A stretch of DNA of 64,000 bases from Oceaniglobus roseus (GCF_002869745.1 NZ_PNOS01000010.1:45740-109739), one strand, 5' to 3'; positions 33,781 to 43,750 are shown, counted from the first letter of the stretch. Notes: a model not told the origin generated them from the sequence alone. Numbers and translations: made by a program.

Positions 33781-34800
33781 TCAGTGCGAGGAATACATCC
33801 CCTCGTAGATCGGCCCCAGAGTCGCCGGGTCGAAAAGCGAGGACACCGACGTGCCGTTCCAGATGTTCAGGATCGCCTGCGCGAACATCGGCGCGGTCGG
33901 CACGATGCGGATGTTCTGCGCGGTCCGGACCGCCTCGGTTGCCTCGATGGAGTCGGTGATGACGAGGCTCTTCATGACGGAATTCGCGATCCGCTCCACC
34001 GCCGGGCCGGACAGCACGCCGTGGGTGATGTAGGAGTGGACCTCCTTCGCGCCGGCCTTGATCAGCACCTCGGCCGCCTTGCAGAGCGTGCCGGCGGTGT
34101 CGCAGATGTCGTCGACGATGATGCAGGTCTGCCCCGTCACGTCGCCGATCACGGTCATCTCGGCCACCTCGCCCGCCTTCTCGCGCCGCTTGTCGACGAT
34201 CGAGAGGGGCACGCCGATCCGCTGTGCCAGTTCCCGCGCGCGGCCCACCCCGCCGACGTCGGGCGAGACCACGGTGATCTCGCCCAGGCGGCCCTTAAAC
34301 TGGTGCTGGATGTCCAGCGCGAAGACCGGCGCGGCATAGAGGTTGTCGACGGGAATGTCGAAGAAGCCCTGGATCTGCGCGGCGTGCAGGTCCATCGTCA
34401 GGATCCGCTCGATCCCCGCCTCGACCATCATGTTCGCGATCAGCTTGGCGGTGATCGGCGTTCTCGCCTTGGTGCGGCGGTCCTGCCGGGCATAGCCGAA
34501 GTAGGGGATCACCGCGGTGATCCGCGCCGCCGACGACCGGCGCAGCGCGTCGGTGATGATCAGCAGCTCCATCAGGTTGTCGTTGGCGGGATTGCTGGTG
34601 GGCTGGATGATGAACATGTCCTCGCCGCGGACGTTCTCGAACACCTCGACGAAGATCTCGGCGTCGTTGAACCGTTCGACCCGGGCATCGACCAGCTTCA
34701 CCCCGATGCCGCGGTGCATCGACATCCGCCGGGCGATGGCGGTGGCAAGGGTACGGTTGGAGTTGCCCGAGATGAGTTTCGGTTCGATCATGGATGGCAT
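33781..34800 (-). CDS. prs: Ribose-phosphate pyrophosphokinase
   Basis: Makes 5-phosphoribosyl-1-pyrophosphate from ribose 5-phosphate and ATP for nucleotide, His and Trp synthesis. The 339-residue class I enzyme shows the ATP loop [13 protein letters not shown], the His motif [27 protein letters not shown] and the PRPP-binding loop [13 protein letters not shown]. It begins with ATG at 34800 (or 34791). It is divergent from the isomerase gene across about 105 bases. Confidence 0.93.
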   Translation of the reverse strand: MPSMIEPKLISGNSNRTLATAIARRMSMHRGIGVKLVDARVERFNDAEIFVEVFENVRGEDMFIIQPTSNPANDNLMELLIITDALRRSSAARITAVIPYFGYARQDRRTKARTPITAKLIANMMVEAGIERILTMDLHAAQIQGFFDIPVDNLYAAPVFALDIQHQFKGRLGEITVVSPDVGGVGRARELAQRIGVPLSIVDKRREKAGEVAEMTVIGDVTGQTCIIVDDICDTAGTLCKAAEVLIKAGAKEVHSYITHGVLSGPAVERIANSVMKSLVITDSIEATEAVRTAQNIRIVPTAPMFAQAILNIWNGTSVSSLFDPATLGPIYEGMYSSH

Positions 34801-34905
34801 TTTTCAGGGGTCCCGAGGTAGCGGCGGCCGGGGAATCGACACGTTGACACCGCTTAGCATGGGGGTAGCGTGGCGCAAACCTTTGACCCGGCAGGAGGCG
34901 GCGCG

Positions 34906-35499
34906 ATGGCCCACATAGATTACTATCTGGCGACGATTTCGCCCTATACCTATCTCGCGGGCACGCGGCTGGAGGAGATCGCGCGGAAGCACGGCGCGAC
35001 GATCACCTATCGCCCGGTGGACGTGGCGCAGGTCTTCGCCCGCACCGGCGGCACCGCGCCGAAGGACCGCCACCCGGCGCGGCAGGAGTACCGGCTGCAG
35101 GACCTCGTCCGCTCGGCCGCCATCGCGGACATGCCGCTGAACCCCAAACCCGCCTTCTTCCCCACCAACATGGCGCCCTCGTCCTACGCGATCATCGCGG
35201 CGCAGGCGGCGGGCGGCGGCGACCTGGGCGGGCTGGTGCACGGCCTGACCCGCGCCTGCTGGGCGGAAGAGAAGAACATCGCCGAGGACGAGGTGATCCG
35301 CGCCTGCCTGTCGGAGGCCGGGTTCGATCCCGACATCGCGGACAAGGGTCTCCTGGCGGGGGCCGAGGCCTATGCGGCGAACCTCGAGGCGGCGGTGAAC
35401 GCGGGCGTCTTCGGCGCGCCGTTCTACGTGGTGGACGACGGGCAGAAGTTCTGGGGCCACGACCGGCTGGCGCACCTGGACTGGCACCTCGGACGCTGA
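34906..35499 (+). CDS. 2-Hydroxychromene-2-carboxylate isomerase family (DsbA fold)
   Basis: A 197-residue kappa-class GST/DsbA-like protein. It has the active-site SPYTYLAG near residue 11 (Ser replaces the DsbA Cys) and the C-terminal GVFGAPFYVVDDGQKFWGHDRL. Relatives isomerise 2-hydroxychromene-2-carboxylate in naphthalene breakdown using glutathione. No other aromatic genes are near, so the real substrate is open. A CAGGAGG ribosome site supports ATG 34906. It is coupled to the following hydrolase by one base. Confidence 0.8.
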   Translation: MAHIDYYLATISPYTYLAGTRLEEIARKHGATITYRPVDVAQVFARTGGTAPKDRHPARQEYRLQDLVRSAAIADMPLNPKPAFFPTNMAPSSYAIIAAQAAGGGDLGGLVHGLTRACWAEEKNIAEDEVIRACLSEAGFDPDIADKGLLAGAEAYAANLEAAVNAGVFGAPFYVVDDGQKFWGHDRLAHLDWHLGR

Positions 35500-36296
35500 T
35501 GCCGAGGGAGAGGCGCGCGGGCTACGACACGTTCTGGCAGGACTGGCAGAGGGGCGCGCGGCGCGCGCTGGCCCTGCACTGCGCGCAGGGACATTCGGGG
35601 ATGTGGGCGCCGGTGGCCGGGGCGCTGCCGCTGCATGTGACGGCGTTCGACCTGCCGGGGCACGGACACAGCGCCCCCTGGCCCGCCGACCGCGACTTCC
35701 AGGGGGCCTGCGCCGAAATCGCGGCGACCTTCTGCGACGGGCCGACGGACCTGATCGGCCATTCCTTCGGCGCGACGGTGGCGCTCCGGCTGGCGCTGGA
35801 GCGTCCCGAGCTCTGCCGCTCGCTCTCGCTGGTCGAGCCGGTGTTCTTCGCCGCCGCCCGCGCGGCCGGGGCGCCGGAAGCGACGCAGCACGACCGCGAC
35901 TTCGCGCCCTTCCTCGCGGCGGCAGGCGCGGGCGACCACATGACCGCGGCGCGGGTGTTCAGTGACCTCTGGTCGGAAGGGCCGTCCTTCGACAGCCTCG
36001 ACCCGTCGCGGCAGGCACGGCTGGCGGCGCAGGTGCCGCTGGTCATGGCCGGGGCTCCGGGGATCGAGGAGGACAGCGGCGAGATGCTGGCGCCGGGGCG
36101 GCTGGAAGCCCTGTCGGTGCCGGTGCTGCTGATCCGCGGGGCGAGGACGCAGCCGATGGTCGGCGCGGTGCACCGGGCGCTGATCGCCCGGCTTCCTGAC
36201 GCGCGGGAAGAGGTGATCGAGGGCGCGGGCCACATGGTGCCGGTGGTCCGCCCCGGCCCGGTGGCCGAGGCGATCCGCCGTCACCTCAGCCCTTGA
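35499..36296 (+). CDS. Alpha/beta hydrolase
   Basis: A 265-residue alpha/beta-fold hydrolase. The nucleophile is Ser in GHSFGA near residue 88, the oxyanion and HG region is LHCAQGHSGMW, and the catalytic His lies in GAGHMVPVVRP near the end. It starts in a TGATG overlap with the isomerase stop. Its last 11 bases overlap the converging threonine aldolase. Substrate unknown. Confidence 0.8.
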   Translation: MPRERRAGYDTFWQDWQRGARRALALHCAQGHSGMWAPVAGALPLHVTAFDLPGHGHSAPWPADRDFQGACAEIAATFCDGPTDLIGHSFGATVALRLALERPELCRSLSLVEPVFFAAARAAGAPEATQHDRDFAPFLAAAGAGDHMTAARVFSDLWSEGPSFDSLDPSRQARLAAQVPLVMAGAPGIEEDSGEMLAPGRLEALSVPVLLIRGARTQPMVGAVHRALIARLPDAREEVIEGAGHMVPVVRPGPVAEAIRRHLSP

Positions 36297-37329
36297 GCAG
36301 GCCGATGAAGCGGTCGAGTTCGGCCTCGGGCAGGGACCAGTCGCAGACCAGCCGCGCCACCACGCTGTCCGGCGTCGCGTTGGCGGGCGTGCCGCCCTTC
36401 GCGTAATAGACCGCCCCCGCCCCCTTCAGCTTCTCGTGCAGCGCCATCGGCAGGCGGGCGAAGAGCATGTTGCCCCGCGGCTGGTGCAGCATCTCGACCC
36501 CGGTCTCCCTGAGCCCCTCGGCCAGCTTCGCGCAGTTGGCGTTGGCCTGCGCGGCCATCTTCAGCCACAGACCGTCGGCCAGATAGGCTTCCATCTGCGC
36601 CGAGAGATAGCGATGCTTCGAGAACAGGTGCGCCGCGCGCTTGCGGCGCAACTCGAACTCCCATGCCTTTTCGGGATCGAAGATCACCGCCGCCTCGACG
36701 CCGGGCAGGCCGTTCTTGGTGCCGCCGAAGCTGACGCAGTCCACCCCCGCCCGCCAGGTCATGTCCGCCGCCGAGCAATCGAGCGCTACCAGCGCATTGG
36801 CGAAGCGCGCGCCGTCCAGATGCACCGGCAGGCCATGCTCCTTCGCGATGGCGGTCAGCGCGGCGATCTCGTCAAGTCCGTAGAGCGTCCCGCTCTCGGT
36901 GATCTGGGTGATGCTGAGCGGACCGGGCTGCACCCCGTGGACGACACCCGCGGGATGCCGGGCGATGGCGGCCCTCAGCGCGTCCGGCGCGATCCGCCCG
37001 TCCGCCGTCGGGATCAGCGACAGTTTCGCGCCGTTGGTGAAGAACTCCGGCGCACCGCATTCGTCCTGTTCGACATGCGCCACGTCGGCGCAGAACACTG
37101 CGTGCCACGGCTGCGCATAAGTGGCCAGCAGCAGCGCGTTTGCGGCAGTGCCTGTGGCGACGAGGTAAACCGCCGCCTCGGGCGCCTCGAACACCTCGCG
37201 GATTTTCGCGCGCACCCGCTCCATGATCGGGTCGGCCCCGTAGGACCCCATGTATCCGCTGTTCGCGTCCACCATGGCCTGCATCACCGAAGGATGCGCG
37301 GGGCCCGCGTTGTCGGAGGCAAAAAACAT
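36286..37329 (-). CDS. ltaE: Low-specificity L-threonine aldolase
   Basis: A 347-residue PLP enzyme cleaving L-threonine or allo-threonine to glycine and acetaldehyde. Motifs: FASDNAGPAHP and SYGADP near the start, VATGTAANALLL, LPVHLDGARFANA and the PLP lysine in VSFGGTKNGLPG. The ATG at 37329 shares one base with the YcgN stop (TGATG). It ends the ribF-ycgN-ltaE transcript. Confidence 0.87.
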   Translation of the reverse strand: MFFASDNAGPAHPSVMQAMVDANSGYMGSYGADPIMERVRAKIREVFEAPEAAVYLVATGTAANALLLATYAQPWHAVFCADVAHVEQDECGAPEFFTNGAKLSLIPTADGRIAPDALRAAIARHPAGVVHGVQPGPLSITQITESGTLYGLDEIAALTAIAKEHGLPVHLDGARFANALVALDCSAADMTWRAGVDCVSFGGTKNGLPGVEAAVIFDPEKAWEFELRRKRAAHLFSKHRYLSAQMEAYLADGLWLKMAAQANANCAKLAEGLRETGVEMLHQPRGNMLFARLPMALHEKLKGAGAVYYAKGGTPANATPDSVVARLVCDWSLPEAELDRFIGLLKG

Positions 37330-37808
37330 CAGGTCGGCTCCTCGATGATGTGGTCTTCCCATTCCTCTTCCGGCACCTCGAACTCGGGCACCGTCCAGCC
37401 CTGCACCGAGACGCCCGCATCGTGCACCGACTGCGCCGTGCCCGAGATCAGCGGGTGCCAGTCGTAGAGCTTCTTGCCCTCGTAGAGCAGGCGGTAGGCG
37501 CAGGTGGCGGGCATCCAGTAGGCGTTCTTCGAGATGTTGGAGGGCGTCAGCACGATGCATTCCGGCACGAACTGCTTCCGGATCGGGTACTGCGAACAGC
37601 GGCAGCTTTCGCCATCCAGCAGGCGGCAGGCGACGCGGGTCAGGGCGACCTCGCCCGTGTCCTCGTCCTCGAGCTTGTTCAGGCAGCACTTGCCGCAGCC
37701 GTCGCAGAGCGCCTCCCACTCCTTCGGCGCCATGTTCTTCAGCGGCACCCGCTCCCAGAACCGCTCGCGCAGGCCCTCGCGGTCGATGGGGTCCCGGGGA
37801 CGCCTCAT
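37329..37808 (-). CDS. YcgN family cysteine-cluster protein
   Basis: A 159-residue protein of the UPF0260/YcgN family. It has the cysteine cluster CDGCGKCCLNKL near residue 35, further cysteines in CRLLDGESCRCSQYP and PEC, and CAYRLL. The pattern suggests a bound metal or Fe-S cluster. Function is unknown. It overlaps ribF by four bases (ATGA) and ltaE by one. Confidence 0.82.
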   Translation of the reverse strand: MRRPRDPIDREGLRERFWERVPLKNMAPKEWEALCDGCGKCCLNKLEDEDTGEVALTRVACRLLDGESCRCSQYPIRKQFVPECIVLTPSNISKNAYWMPATCAYRLLYEGKKLYDWHPLISGTAQSVHDAGVSVQGWTVPEFEVPEEEWEDHIIEEPT

Positions 37809-38743
37809 GTCGCCGCCAGGATCGCGCGGGCCTCGGCGCTGTCGCGGTCCATCTGGGCGATCAGGGCGTCGAGGCTGTCGAACTTCTCTTCTCCGCGCAG
37901 GTATTCGACCAGCGCGATGGACAGGTGGGTGCCGTAGAGGTCGCCCTTGAAGTCGAAGAGGAAGGTTTCGATGTTCGGCGCATTGACCCCGAACATGGGC
38001 CGCACGCCGATGGAGGACACCGCGTCGTAGGTGCCTGCATAGGGGCCCGACAGCACGTCGGCCTTCACCGCGTAGATCCCGAATTTCGGCGGGTGCAGCC
38101 CCGCGATGCTCATGTTCGCCGTGGGATAGCCAAGGTCCCTGCCCCGCTGGTCGCCATGGATCACCGCGCCCTCGATCCGGTGCAGGTGGCCCAGCATGGC
38201 GGCGGCGTCCCGCGGGCGGCCCTCGCTCAGCGCCTCGCGGATGCGGGTCGACGAGACGGCGCCGCTGTCGGCCTGAAGGAGCGGGGCGATGGTGGTGCCG
38301 AAGCCCATCTCTTCGCCGAAGCGCACGAGGTCCTCGGCCTTGCCCGTGCGCCCCTTGCCGAAGCAGAAGTCCGACCCGACGACGACGTGGGACAGGCCAA
38401 GACCGTCGGCGATGACCTTCCCCGCGAAGGCCTCGGGGGTCAGCGCGGCGAGCGTGGCGTTGAAGGCGATCTCGTACAGCCGCTCGATCCCGAGCTTGGC
38501 AAGGCGGTTCGCCTTCGCCTCGGCGTTCATCAGGCGGAACGGGGCGGAGTCCGGCGCGAAGAACTCACGCGGATGCGGCTCGAACGTCAGGATGCCGAGG
38601 GGGCAGCCCAGCCGCCGCGCCTGCGCGGCGGCAAGGTCGATGACGGCGCGGTGGCCCTTGTGGACGCCATCGAAATTGCCGATCGCGACGCTGGCCCCGC
38701 GGTCCTCGTCGGCGACGAACTGATAATCCCGGATGATCCGCAT
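37805..38743 (-). CDS. ribF: Bifunctional riboflavin kinase/FAD synthetase
   Basis: Converts riboflavin to FMN and FMN to FAD. The 312-residue protein has an N-terminal nucleotidyltransferase domain with GNFDGVHKGHRAVI, EPHPREFF, VGSDFCFGKGRTG and STRIREAL. The C-terminal flavokinase domain has GDQRGRDLGYPTANM and ETFLFDFKGDLYG. ATG 38743 gives MRIIRDYQFV, typical for the family, although no good ribosome site is visible. It is coupled to ycgN. Confidence 0.92.
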   Translation of the reverse strand: MRIIRDYQFVADEDRGASVAIGNFDGVHKGHRAVIDLAAAQARRLGCPLGILTFEPHPREFFAPDSAPFRLMNAEAKANRLAKLGIERLYEIAFNATLAALTPEAFAGKVIADGLGLSHVVVGSDFCFGKGRTGKAEDLVRFGEEMGFGTTIAPLLQADSGAVSSTRIREALSEGRPRDAAAMLGHLHRIEGAVIHGDQRGRDLGYPTANMSIAGLHPPKFGIYAVKADVLSGPYAGTYDAVSSIGVRPMFGVNAPNIETFLFDFKGDLYGTHLSIALVEYLRGEEKFDSLDALIAQMDRDSAEARAILAAT

Positions 38744-38782
38744 GGGGACAGCGATAGTCGCCGCCCCCGGGAGGTGCAAGCG

Positions 38783-39235
38783 TCAGTCGAACTTGCGCGA
38801 GGGGGCCAGCACCGTCGCCTCGCCCTTCAGCACCGGCTTGCCGTCGATGGTGCACTGCGTTTCCAGCTGCACCCGGCGCTTGGCGAAGTCGATGGCCAGC
38901 ACCGTGACCTCGGCGCGCACCGTGTCGCCGGGGCGGACGGGGGCGAGGAACTTCAGGCTTTGCCCGAGGTAGACGGTGCCGTGGCCGGGAAGCTGTTCGC
39001 CGATCACGGCCGAGATCAGGCCGGCGGTCAGCATCCCGTGGGCGATGCGCCCCTCGAAGATCGTGTCGCGGGCATAGGCGTCGTCGAGGTGGACGGGGTT
39101 CCTGTCGGTCGAGACCTCGGCGAACAGCTCGATATCGCGGTCGGTCACCACCTTCGTCAGGTGCCGCGACATGCCGATTTCCAGGTCCTCGATACAGATG
39201 GTTCCCCGGGGAAAGTTGTGCATGGTGTCGAGCAT
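38783..39235 (-). CDS. MaoC family dehydratase
   Basis: A 150-residue hot-dog-fold (R)-enoyl-CoA hydratase-like protein. The catalytic pattern is FAEVSTDRNPVHLD with the Asp/His pair, followed by EGRIAHGMLTAGLIS. A GGAGG site eight bases upstream supports ATG 39235; a second Met is at 39223. The upstream region to 39335 is AT-rich compared with its surroundings and contains a CTGC-N5-GCAG arrangement, perhaps the promoter. Confidence 0.82.
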   Translation of the reverse strand: MLDTMHNFPRGTICIEDLEIGMSRHLTKVVTDRDIELFAEVSTDRNPVHLDDAYARDTIFEGRIAHGMLTAGLISAVIGEQLPGHGTVYLGQSLKFLAPVRPGDTVRAEVTVLAIDFAKRRVQLETQCTIDGKPVLKGEATVLAPSRKFD

Positions 39236-39335
39236 CCCGATGCCTCCGCGCAGCAAAAGTTCCTGCAAGCCGCAGTCATCGCAACAATATTGCTTTGCGG
39301 ATGCAGAAATCAACCTGTCTGGAGCTATTATCGGG

Positions 39336-40208
39336 TCAGCGCAGCTTCCCTATCGTGAAGGTCGGCGCCTGCATCTCTTCGCGCAGGTACTCCTCCAGCG
39401 CCGCCGGGTCGGGCTGGTCCGTCGTCTTCGTCTGGCTGGCGGCCAGTCCGCCGGAGATGAAAAGCGAATCAAGGTCTTCGCCCTGAGCGCCGCGGATGTC
39501 GGTGTGAATGCCATCGCCGATGCAAAGGATGCGGCTGTCGGGAATGTCCTTCCCCAGCTCGGCGATACGGCGGCGGGCGAGGTCGTAGACGGGCGGATGC
39601 GGCTTGCCGAAATAGAGGCTGGTGCCGCCCATGTCCTCGTAAAGCCGCGCCAGCGCGCCGGCGCACCATTCGCGGGTCTCGCCCCGGTCGACCACGATAT
39701 CGGGATTCGCGCAGAGCAGCTTCAGCCCCCTCTCCTTCGCATAGAGGAAGTCGGGCCGGTTCACCGAGGGATCGGCGAAGGGATCGACGGGGCCGCAGCA
39801 GACGATGCCCTCGGCCTCCTTCAGGGGCACGCGGCGGACCGGCAGGGGATCGTCGAGCAGCTGGATCGGCTCGAAGAAGACCTCGTCATGGGGTTGGCCG
39901 ATGAAGTAGACCTTCTGGCCCACTGCGCCGGTGAACATGGCGAGGCGGGCGCTGTCGCCGGAGGTGGCGATGCTGTCCCAGCAGTCGCGGGGGGTGTTCA
40001 TCCGCTCGATCTGCTTCTGGACGCTGGCCCGCTGGCGGGGGGCGTTGGTGAGAAGGATCACGGTGCCGCCCTTCTCGCGGAAGGCACGGAGGGCGGATAT
40101 GGCCTCGGGGCAGGCTTCGATCCCGTTGTGCAGGCACCCCCAGAGGTCGCAGAAGACCGCGTCGTAGTCGGCGGAGATGTCGGCGAGGCGGTCGATGATC
40201 CGGGTCAT
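39336..40208 (-). CDS. HAD-superfamily hydrolase, subfamily IIA (TIGR01459 type)
   Basis: A 290-residue phosphatase of the NagD/4-nitrophenylphosphatase type. It has motif I CDLWGCLHNG, in which the usual DxD is changed to D-L-W, motif II LLTNAPR and motif III/IV FGKPHPPVYDLA, ILCIGDGIHTDIRGAQ. The changed second Asp is typical of the alphaproteobacterial TIGR01459 group. Physiological substrate unknown. Confidence 0.82.
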   Translation of the reverse strand: MTRIIDRLADISADYDAVFCDLWGCLHNGIEACPEAISALRAFREKGGTVILLTNAPRQRASVQKQIERMNTPRDCWDSIATSGDSARLAMFTGAVGQKVYFIGQPHDEVFFEPIQLLDDPLPVRRVPLKEAEGIVCCGPVDPFADPSVNRPDFLYAKERGLKLLCANPDIVVDRGETREWCAGALARLYEDMGGTSLYFGKPHPPVYDLARRRIAELGKDIPDSRILCIGDGIHTDIRGAQGEDLDSLFISGGLAASQTKTTDQPDPAALEEYLREEMQAPTFTIGKLR

Positions 40209-40320
40209 GGGCGGGCGGTCCTGGGCGTATGAATTGCGTATGATCGGCGTATGACATCCGTGCATACGATTGGCGAGACCCGTCGGCGTGGACAGGGCGG
40301 CCGGAGCGCCGCGGGGCGGG

Positions 40321-40356
40321 CCGGGGATTCGAGTATTTGGAGCAAGAAAGAGAAAG
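40321..40356 (-). repeat. Intergenic element copy D (AAATA box, reverse)
   Basis: GAGTATTTGGAGCAAGAAAG with an adjacent CCGGGG run lies in the 263-base gap between the HAD hydrolase and the transglutaminase-like gene. It is the most diverged of the six copies. Here it is not at a gene 3' end on its own strand, unlike the others. Confidence 0.45.
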
Positions 40357-40471
40357 GGTGTGGCGCGGGAGGGGCGCGGCGGGGCGACCGCGGCGGCCCT
40401 TGTCCTTCGGCCCTGCCGATTCTAAGCGGGGCGCGTCCGGATGGGCCGGGCGGCGGACACGGAGAGATGCG

Positions 40472-41566
40472 ATGGACCGGAACAGGCGGCAGGTGATGGC
40501 GTTCGGCGGGGCGGCCCTGGTCGGGGCGGCGTTGCCGCGGTGGGCGGCGGCGGCCTATGCGCCCGCGCCCTCGGGCTGGCGGCGGTTCGAGGTCGTTACG
40601 CGGCTGGAGATACCGCGCGCCGGCAAGGCGGTGCAGGCCTGGGTGCCGGTGCCCTCGGTGACCGAGGGCGACTGGCAGCGTGCCGGGGAGACGGACTGGA
40701 CCGGGGATGCGGCCGAGGCGCGGATCGCCACGGTCACCGGCGGCGCGCGCTGCGTCCATGCGACCTGGCCCGCGGGCAAGGGCGAGGCCGTGCTGGAAGT
40801 GCGCTCGACCGTCGAGACGCAGGACCGGGCGGTGGACCTGTCGCAGCCGGGTACGCCGACGCCGCTGGGCGCCGAGGAGCGGGCGCTCTACACCGCGGCG
40901 ACGGACCTGATCCCGACCGACGGGATCGTGCGCGAGCGGGCGCTGTCGATCACCGAGGGCGCTGCCGACGACCTGGAGGCGGCGCGGCGCATCTATGCCT
41001 GGATCGTCGAGGAAACCCAGCGCAACCCCGAGACACGGGGCTGCGGGTTGGGCGATGTCGGCTCGATGCTGGCGATGGGGGATCTGACGGGCAAGTGCGC
41101 CGACCTGAACGCGCTGTTCGTCGGGCTGGCCCGGGCGGCGGGGCTGCCCGCGCGGGACGTCTACGGCCTGCGCGTCGCGCCCTCGGCCTTCGGGTACAAG
41201 AGCCTCGGCGCCGGGTCGTCGGACGTGACGAAGGCGCAGCACTGCCGGGCGGACGTGTACCTGGAGCGGTTCGGCTGGGTGCCCGCCGATCCGGCGGACG
41301 TGCGCAAGGTCGTGCTGGAGGAGCCGCCGAAGACGCTTACCCTGGCCGATCCCGAGGTGCAGGATGTGCGCGCGGCGCTGTTCGGCGCCTGGGAAGGCAA
41401 CTGGATCGGGTACAACTTCGCCCATGACGTGGTCCTGCCGGGGGCCGAGGGCGGTCCCCTGCCCTTCCTGATGTACCCGGCGGCGGAGGTCGGCGGCGTG
41501 CGGCTGGACGAGCTGGATCCCGGCAGCTTCCGCTACACGATCACGGCGCGGGAACTGGACGCCTGA
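40472..41566 (+). CDS. Tat-exported transglutaminase-like protein
   Basis: A 364-residue protein with an N-terminal twin-arginine signal (NRRQVMAFGGAALVGAALPRW) and a papain-like transglutaminase core. Catalytic Cys209 lies in GKCADLNALFVGLARAAGLPAR, the His in KAQHCRADVYLERFGWVPAD and the Asp shortly after. Such proteins are usually periplasmic proteases or amidases rather than cross-linkers. A GGAGAG site precedes ATG 40472. It converges on the TRAP permease gene with a 16-base gap. Confidence 0.8.
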   Translation: MDRNRRQVMAFGGAALVGAALPRWAAAAYAPAPSGWRRFEVVTRLEIPRAGKAVQAWVPVPSVTEGDWQRAGETDWTGDAAEARIATVTGGARCVHATWPAGKGEAVLEVRSTVETQDRAVDLSQPGTPTPLGAEERALYTAATDLIPTDGIVRERALSITEGAADDLEAARRIYAWIVEETQRNPETRGCGLGDVGSMLAMGDLTGKCADLNALFVGLARAAGLPARDVYGLRVAPSAFGYKSLGAGSSDVTKAQHCRADVYLERFGWVPADPADVRKVVLEEPPKTLTLADPEVQDVRAALFGAWEGNWIGYNFAHDVVLPGAEGGPLPFLMYPAAEVGGVRLDELDPGSFRYTITARELDA

Positions 41567-41582
41567 TCCGTTCGCCGGGGCG

Positions 41583-42893
41583 TCAGCGCCCCGGCAGCCA
41601 TGTGGCGAGGGGCGGAAACAGGATCAGCAGCGCCACGACCCCGAGGGCGCAGGCGATGTAGGGCATGGCCGAGAGGTAGATGTCGCGCATCGTCGTCCCC
41701 TCGGGCGCCACCCCCTTCATCACGAAGAGCAGCAGGCCGAAAGGCGGCGTGGTGAAGCTGATTTCCAGCGCCAGCAGCATGATGAGGCCGAACCACACCA
41801 GGTCGAACCCGAGAGACTGCGCCAGCGGGAAGAAGATCGGGATGGTCAGCAGCATGATCGAGATCTGCTCCATGAACATGCCGAGGATCAGCAGGACGCC
41901 GAACATGATCAGCAGCATGACCGTGGGCGCCACATCGAAGGATGTGGCCCAGCGGATCAGGCCCGACGACGCGCCGGAGAAGGCCAGAAGCTGCGAGAAG
42001 GTCGCCGAGCCGAAGACGATCAGGTAGGACATCAGCGTGACCTTCAGCGCGCCGACCACCGATTTCCGCATCGCCTCCCAGGTCAGGCAGCGGAAGGCGA
42101 GGCCAAGGAGGATGGTGCCGAGCGCGCCGAAGGCCGCTGCCTCGGACGGGGTGACGAGGCCCGCGACCATGGCGATGACGATCACCACCATGACGCCGAT
42201 CATCGGCACCACGTCGCGCAGCACGAGCTTCAGCTTGGCGCCGAGGGTGATCTCGTCGACCTCGTAGGCGGGGGCGGCATCGGGATCGACCCTGCACTGG
42301 ATCCAGATCATCGCGGCGTAGAAGGCGGCGAGGATCAGGCCGGGGATGATCCCCGCGATCAGCAGCGCGCCGACGTCGATCTGCGCCAGCGTCGCCAGCA
42401 GCACGGCCAGCGCCGAGGGCGGGATGATGATGGCAAGGCCCCCGGTCCCGAGGATCGGGCCGATGCTCATGTGCTTCTTGTAGCCGCGGGCGATCATCTC
42501 GGGGACCATGAGGCTTCCGAGAAGGGCGGTGGAGCCCATGGAGGAGCCCGATAGCGTCGAGAAGCCGGTGCCGCCGAGGACGGTGACATAGGAAAGGCGG
42601 CCCGGCAGCTTGCCGAGCAGGCGGTCGATGGCGTTGAACATCCGCCCGCCAAGGCCGGTGTGGAAGAAGATCTCGCCCATCAGCAGGAACAGCGGGATCG
42701 GCACCAGCGCGAAGGTGGTGAGCGAGCCGAGTCCGTTGTTCAGGAGCTGCGAGAAGCCGCGGGTGCCGCCCATGAACATGTAGGCACCGATCAGGTTCGC
42801 GGCGAGGAAGGCCAGCGCCACGGGCATCCCGAGGGCCATCAGGAAAACGATGGAGCCGAGCAGGATCGCCAGCGCGTCGTACCATTCCATCAT
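41583..42893 (-). CDS. dctM: TRAP transporter large permease (DctM)
   Basis: A 436-residue inner-membrane protein with about 12-14 helices, the main transport subunit of a TRAP system driven by a sodium gradient. Family motifs: PIPLFLLMGEIFFHTGLGGRMFNAID, GSSMGSTALLGSLMVPEM and PPSALAVLLA. ATG 42893 (or 42890) gives the usual start MEWYDALAILLGS. It is the last gene of the leftward operon after dctQ, with 148 bases between them. Confidence 0.9.
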   Translation of the reverse strand: MMEWYDALAILLGSIVFLMALGMPVALAFLAANLIGAYMFMGGTRGFSQLLNNGLGSLTTFALVPIPLFLLMGEIFFHTGLGGRMFNAIDRLLGKLPGRLSYVTVLGGTGFSTLSGSSMGSTALLGSLMVPEMIARGYKKHMSIGPILGTGGLAIIIPPSALAVLLATLAQIDVGALLIAGIIPGLILAAFYAAMIWIQCRVDPDAAPAYEVDEITLGAKLKLVLRDVVPMIGVMVVIVIAMVAGLVTPSEAAAFGALGTILLGLAFRCLTWEAMRKSVVGALKVTLMSYLIVFGSATFSQLLAFSGASSGLIRWATSFDVAPTVMLLIMFGVLLILGMFMEQISIMLLTIPIFFPLAQSLGFDLVWFGLIMLLALEISFTTPPFGLLLFVMKGVAPEGTTMRDIYLSAMPYIACALGVVALLILFPPLATWLPGR

Positions 42894-43041
42894 GGGCTGA
42901 GGCCTTTCGTGGGGTTCGTGGGGGCGTCCTGCCTCGGGGCGGTGGTGCGAAGGGGCGAGCGCGGATGGGCACTGGGGGCAGGAATGCACCGCAGGATCGT
43001 GGCGGGGCCCGCGCATGAGGGCTTTCGGGCGGTGGTGCGGC

Positions 43042-43548
43042 TCATTCGTGGATCCCCGCTTCGCCGGCGTGCATCAGCTCGTCGCCGAAGACGAAGCGGG
43101 CGAACTCGATGGCCATGAAGGTGAACGAGACCGGGAAGGAGGCGGTCAGGATCCAGCGGGGGAAGTAGTAGGCGCGCACGTCGTAGTCGTTCCTCTGGAT
43201 GTTGGTCCAGCAGAGCTCGGCCCCCTTCCAGGCGAGAACCAGGCAGACGATCACGCAGAGCGCGGCGACAAGGCGGCTGATGGCGTGCTGGATCGCGGGC
43301 GGCAGGGCGGCGGTGACGAGCTCGATGTGGACATGCCCTTTCTCGCGCACCAGCCAGGGGGCGCCGAGCATGGTGAGGTAGAGGATGCCGTACTCGGTCG
43401 AGGTGAAGAGCCAGGCGAAGGGCTGGAGCCCGGTATTGCGCATGACGACGGAGACGATCACGGCGACCATCAGCCAGACGAGCGTCGCCCCGGCGATGGC
43501 GGCCATGGCGTAGAGCAGGGCGGTGTAGGCGCGGATCAGGTGGGACAT
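43042..43548 (-). CDS. dctQ: TRAP transporter small permease (DctQ)
   Basis: A 168-residue protein with four hydrophobic helices, as expected of the small TRAP membrane subunit. The EYGILYLTMLGAPWLVREKGHVHIELV segment matches the family pattern (E..-R...H). It lies between dctP and dctM on the same strand, but a 424-base gap with a structured repeat separates it from dctP. Confidence 0.88.
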   Translation of the reverse strand: MSHLIRAYTALLYAMAAIAGATLVWLMVAVIVSVVMRNTGLQPFAWLFTSTEYGILYLTMLGAPWLVREKGHVHIELVTAALPPAIQHAISRLVAALCVIVCLVLAWKGAELCWTNIQRNDYDVRAYYFPRWILTASFPVSFTFMAIEFARFVFGDELMHAGEAGIHE

Positions 43549-43750
43549 GGGATGGGGTTCGGTTGGGGGTATGTGGGATGCAGGCGGGCTAGTGGCGCGG
43601 TTTGGCCAGCCCGGATCATGATTTTGGAGTCAGGCGCGCTCCGACGCGGCCGGTTCATGGAAGGCTGGGGGCGGGCCGACGTCCTGAGATTGCCGTCGGT
43701 CGACCTGCGCGAACCGGCAAAGATGGAAGTGCGCACAGCGAAGATGTCTC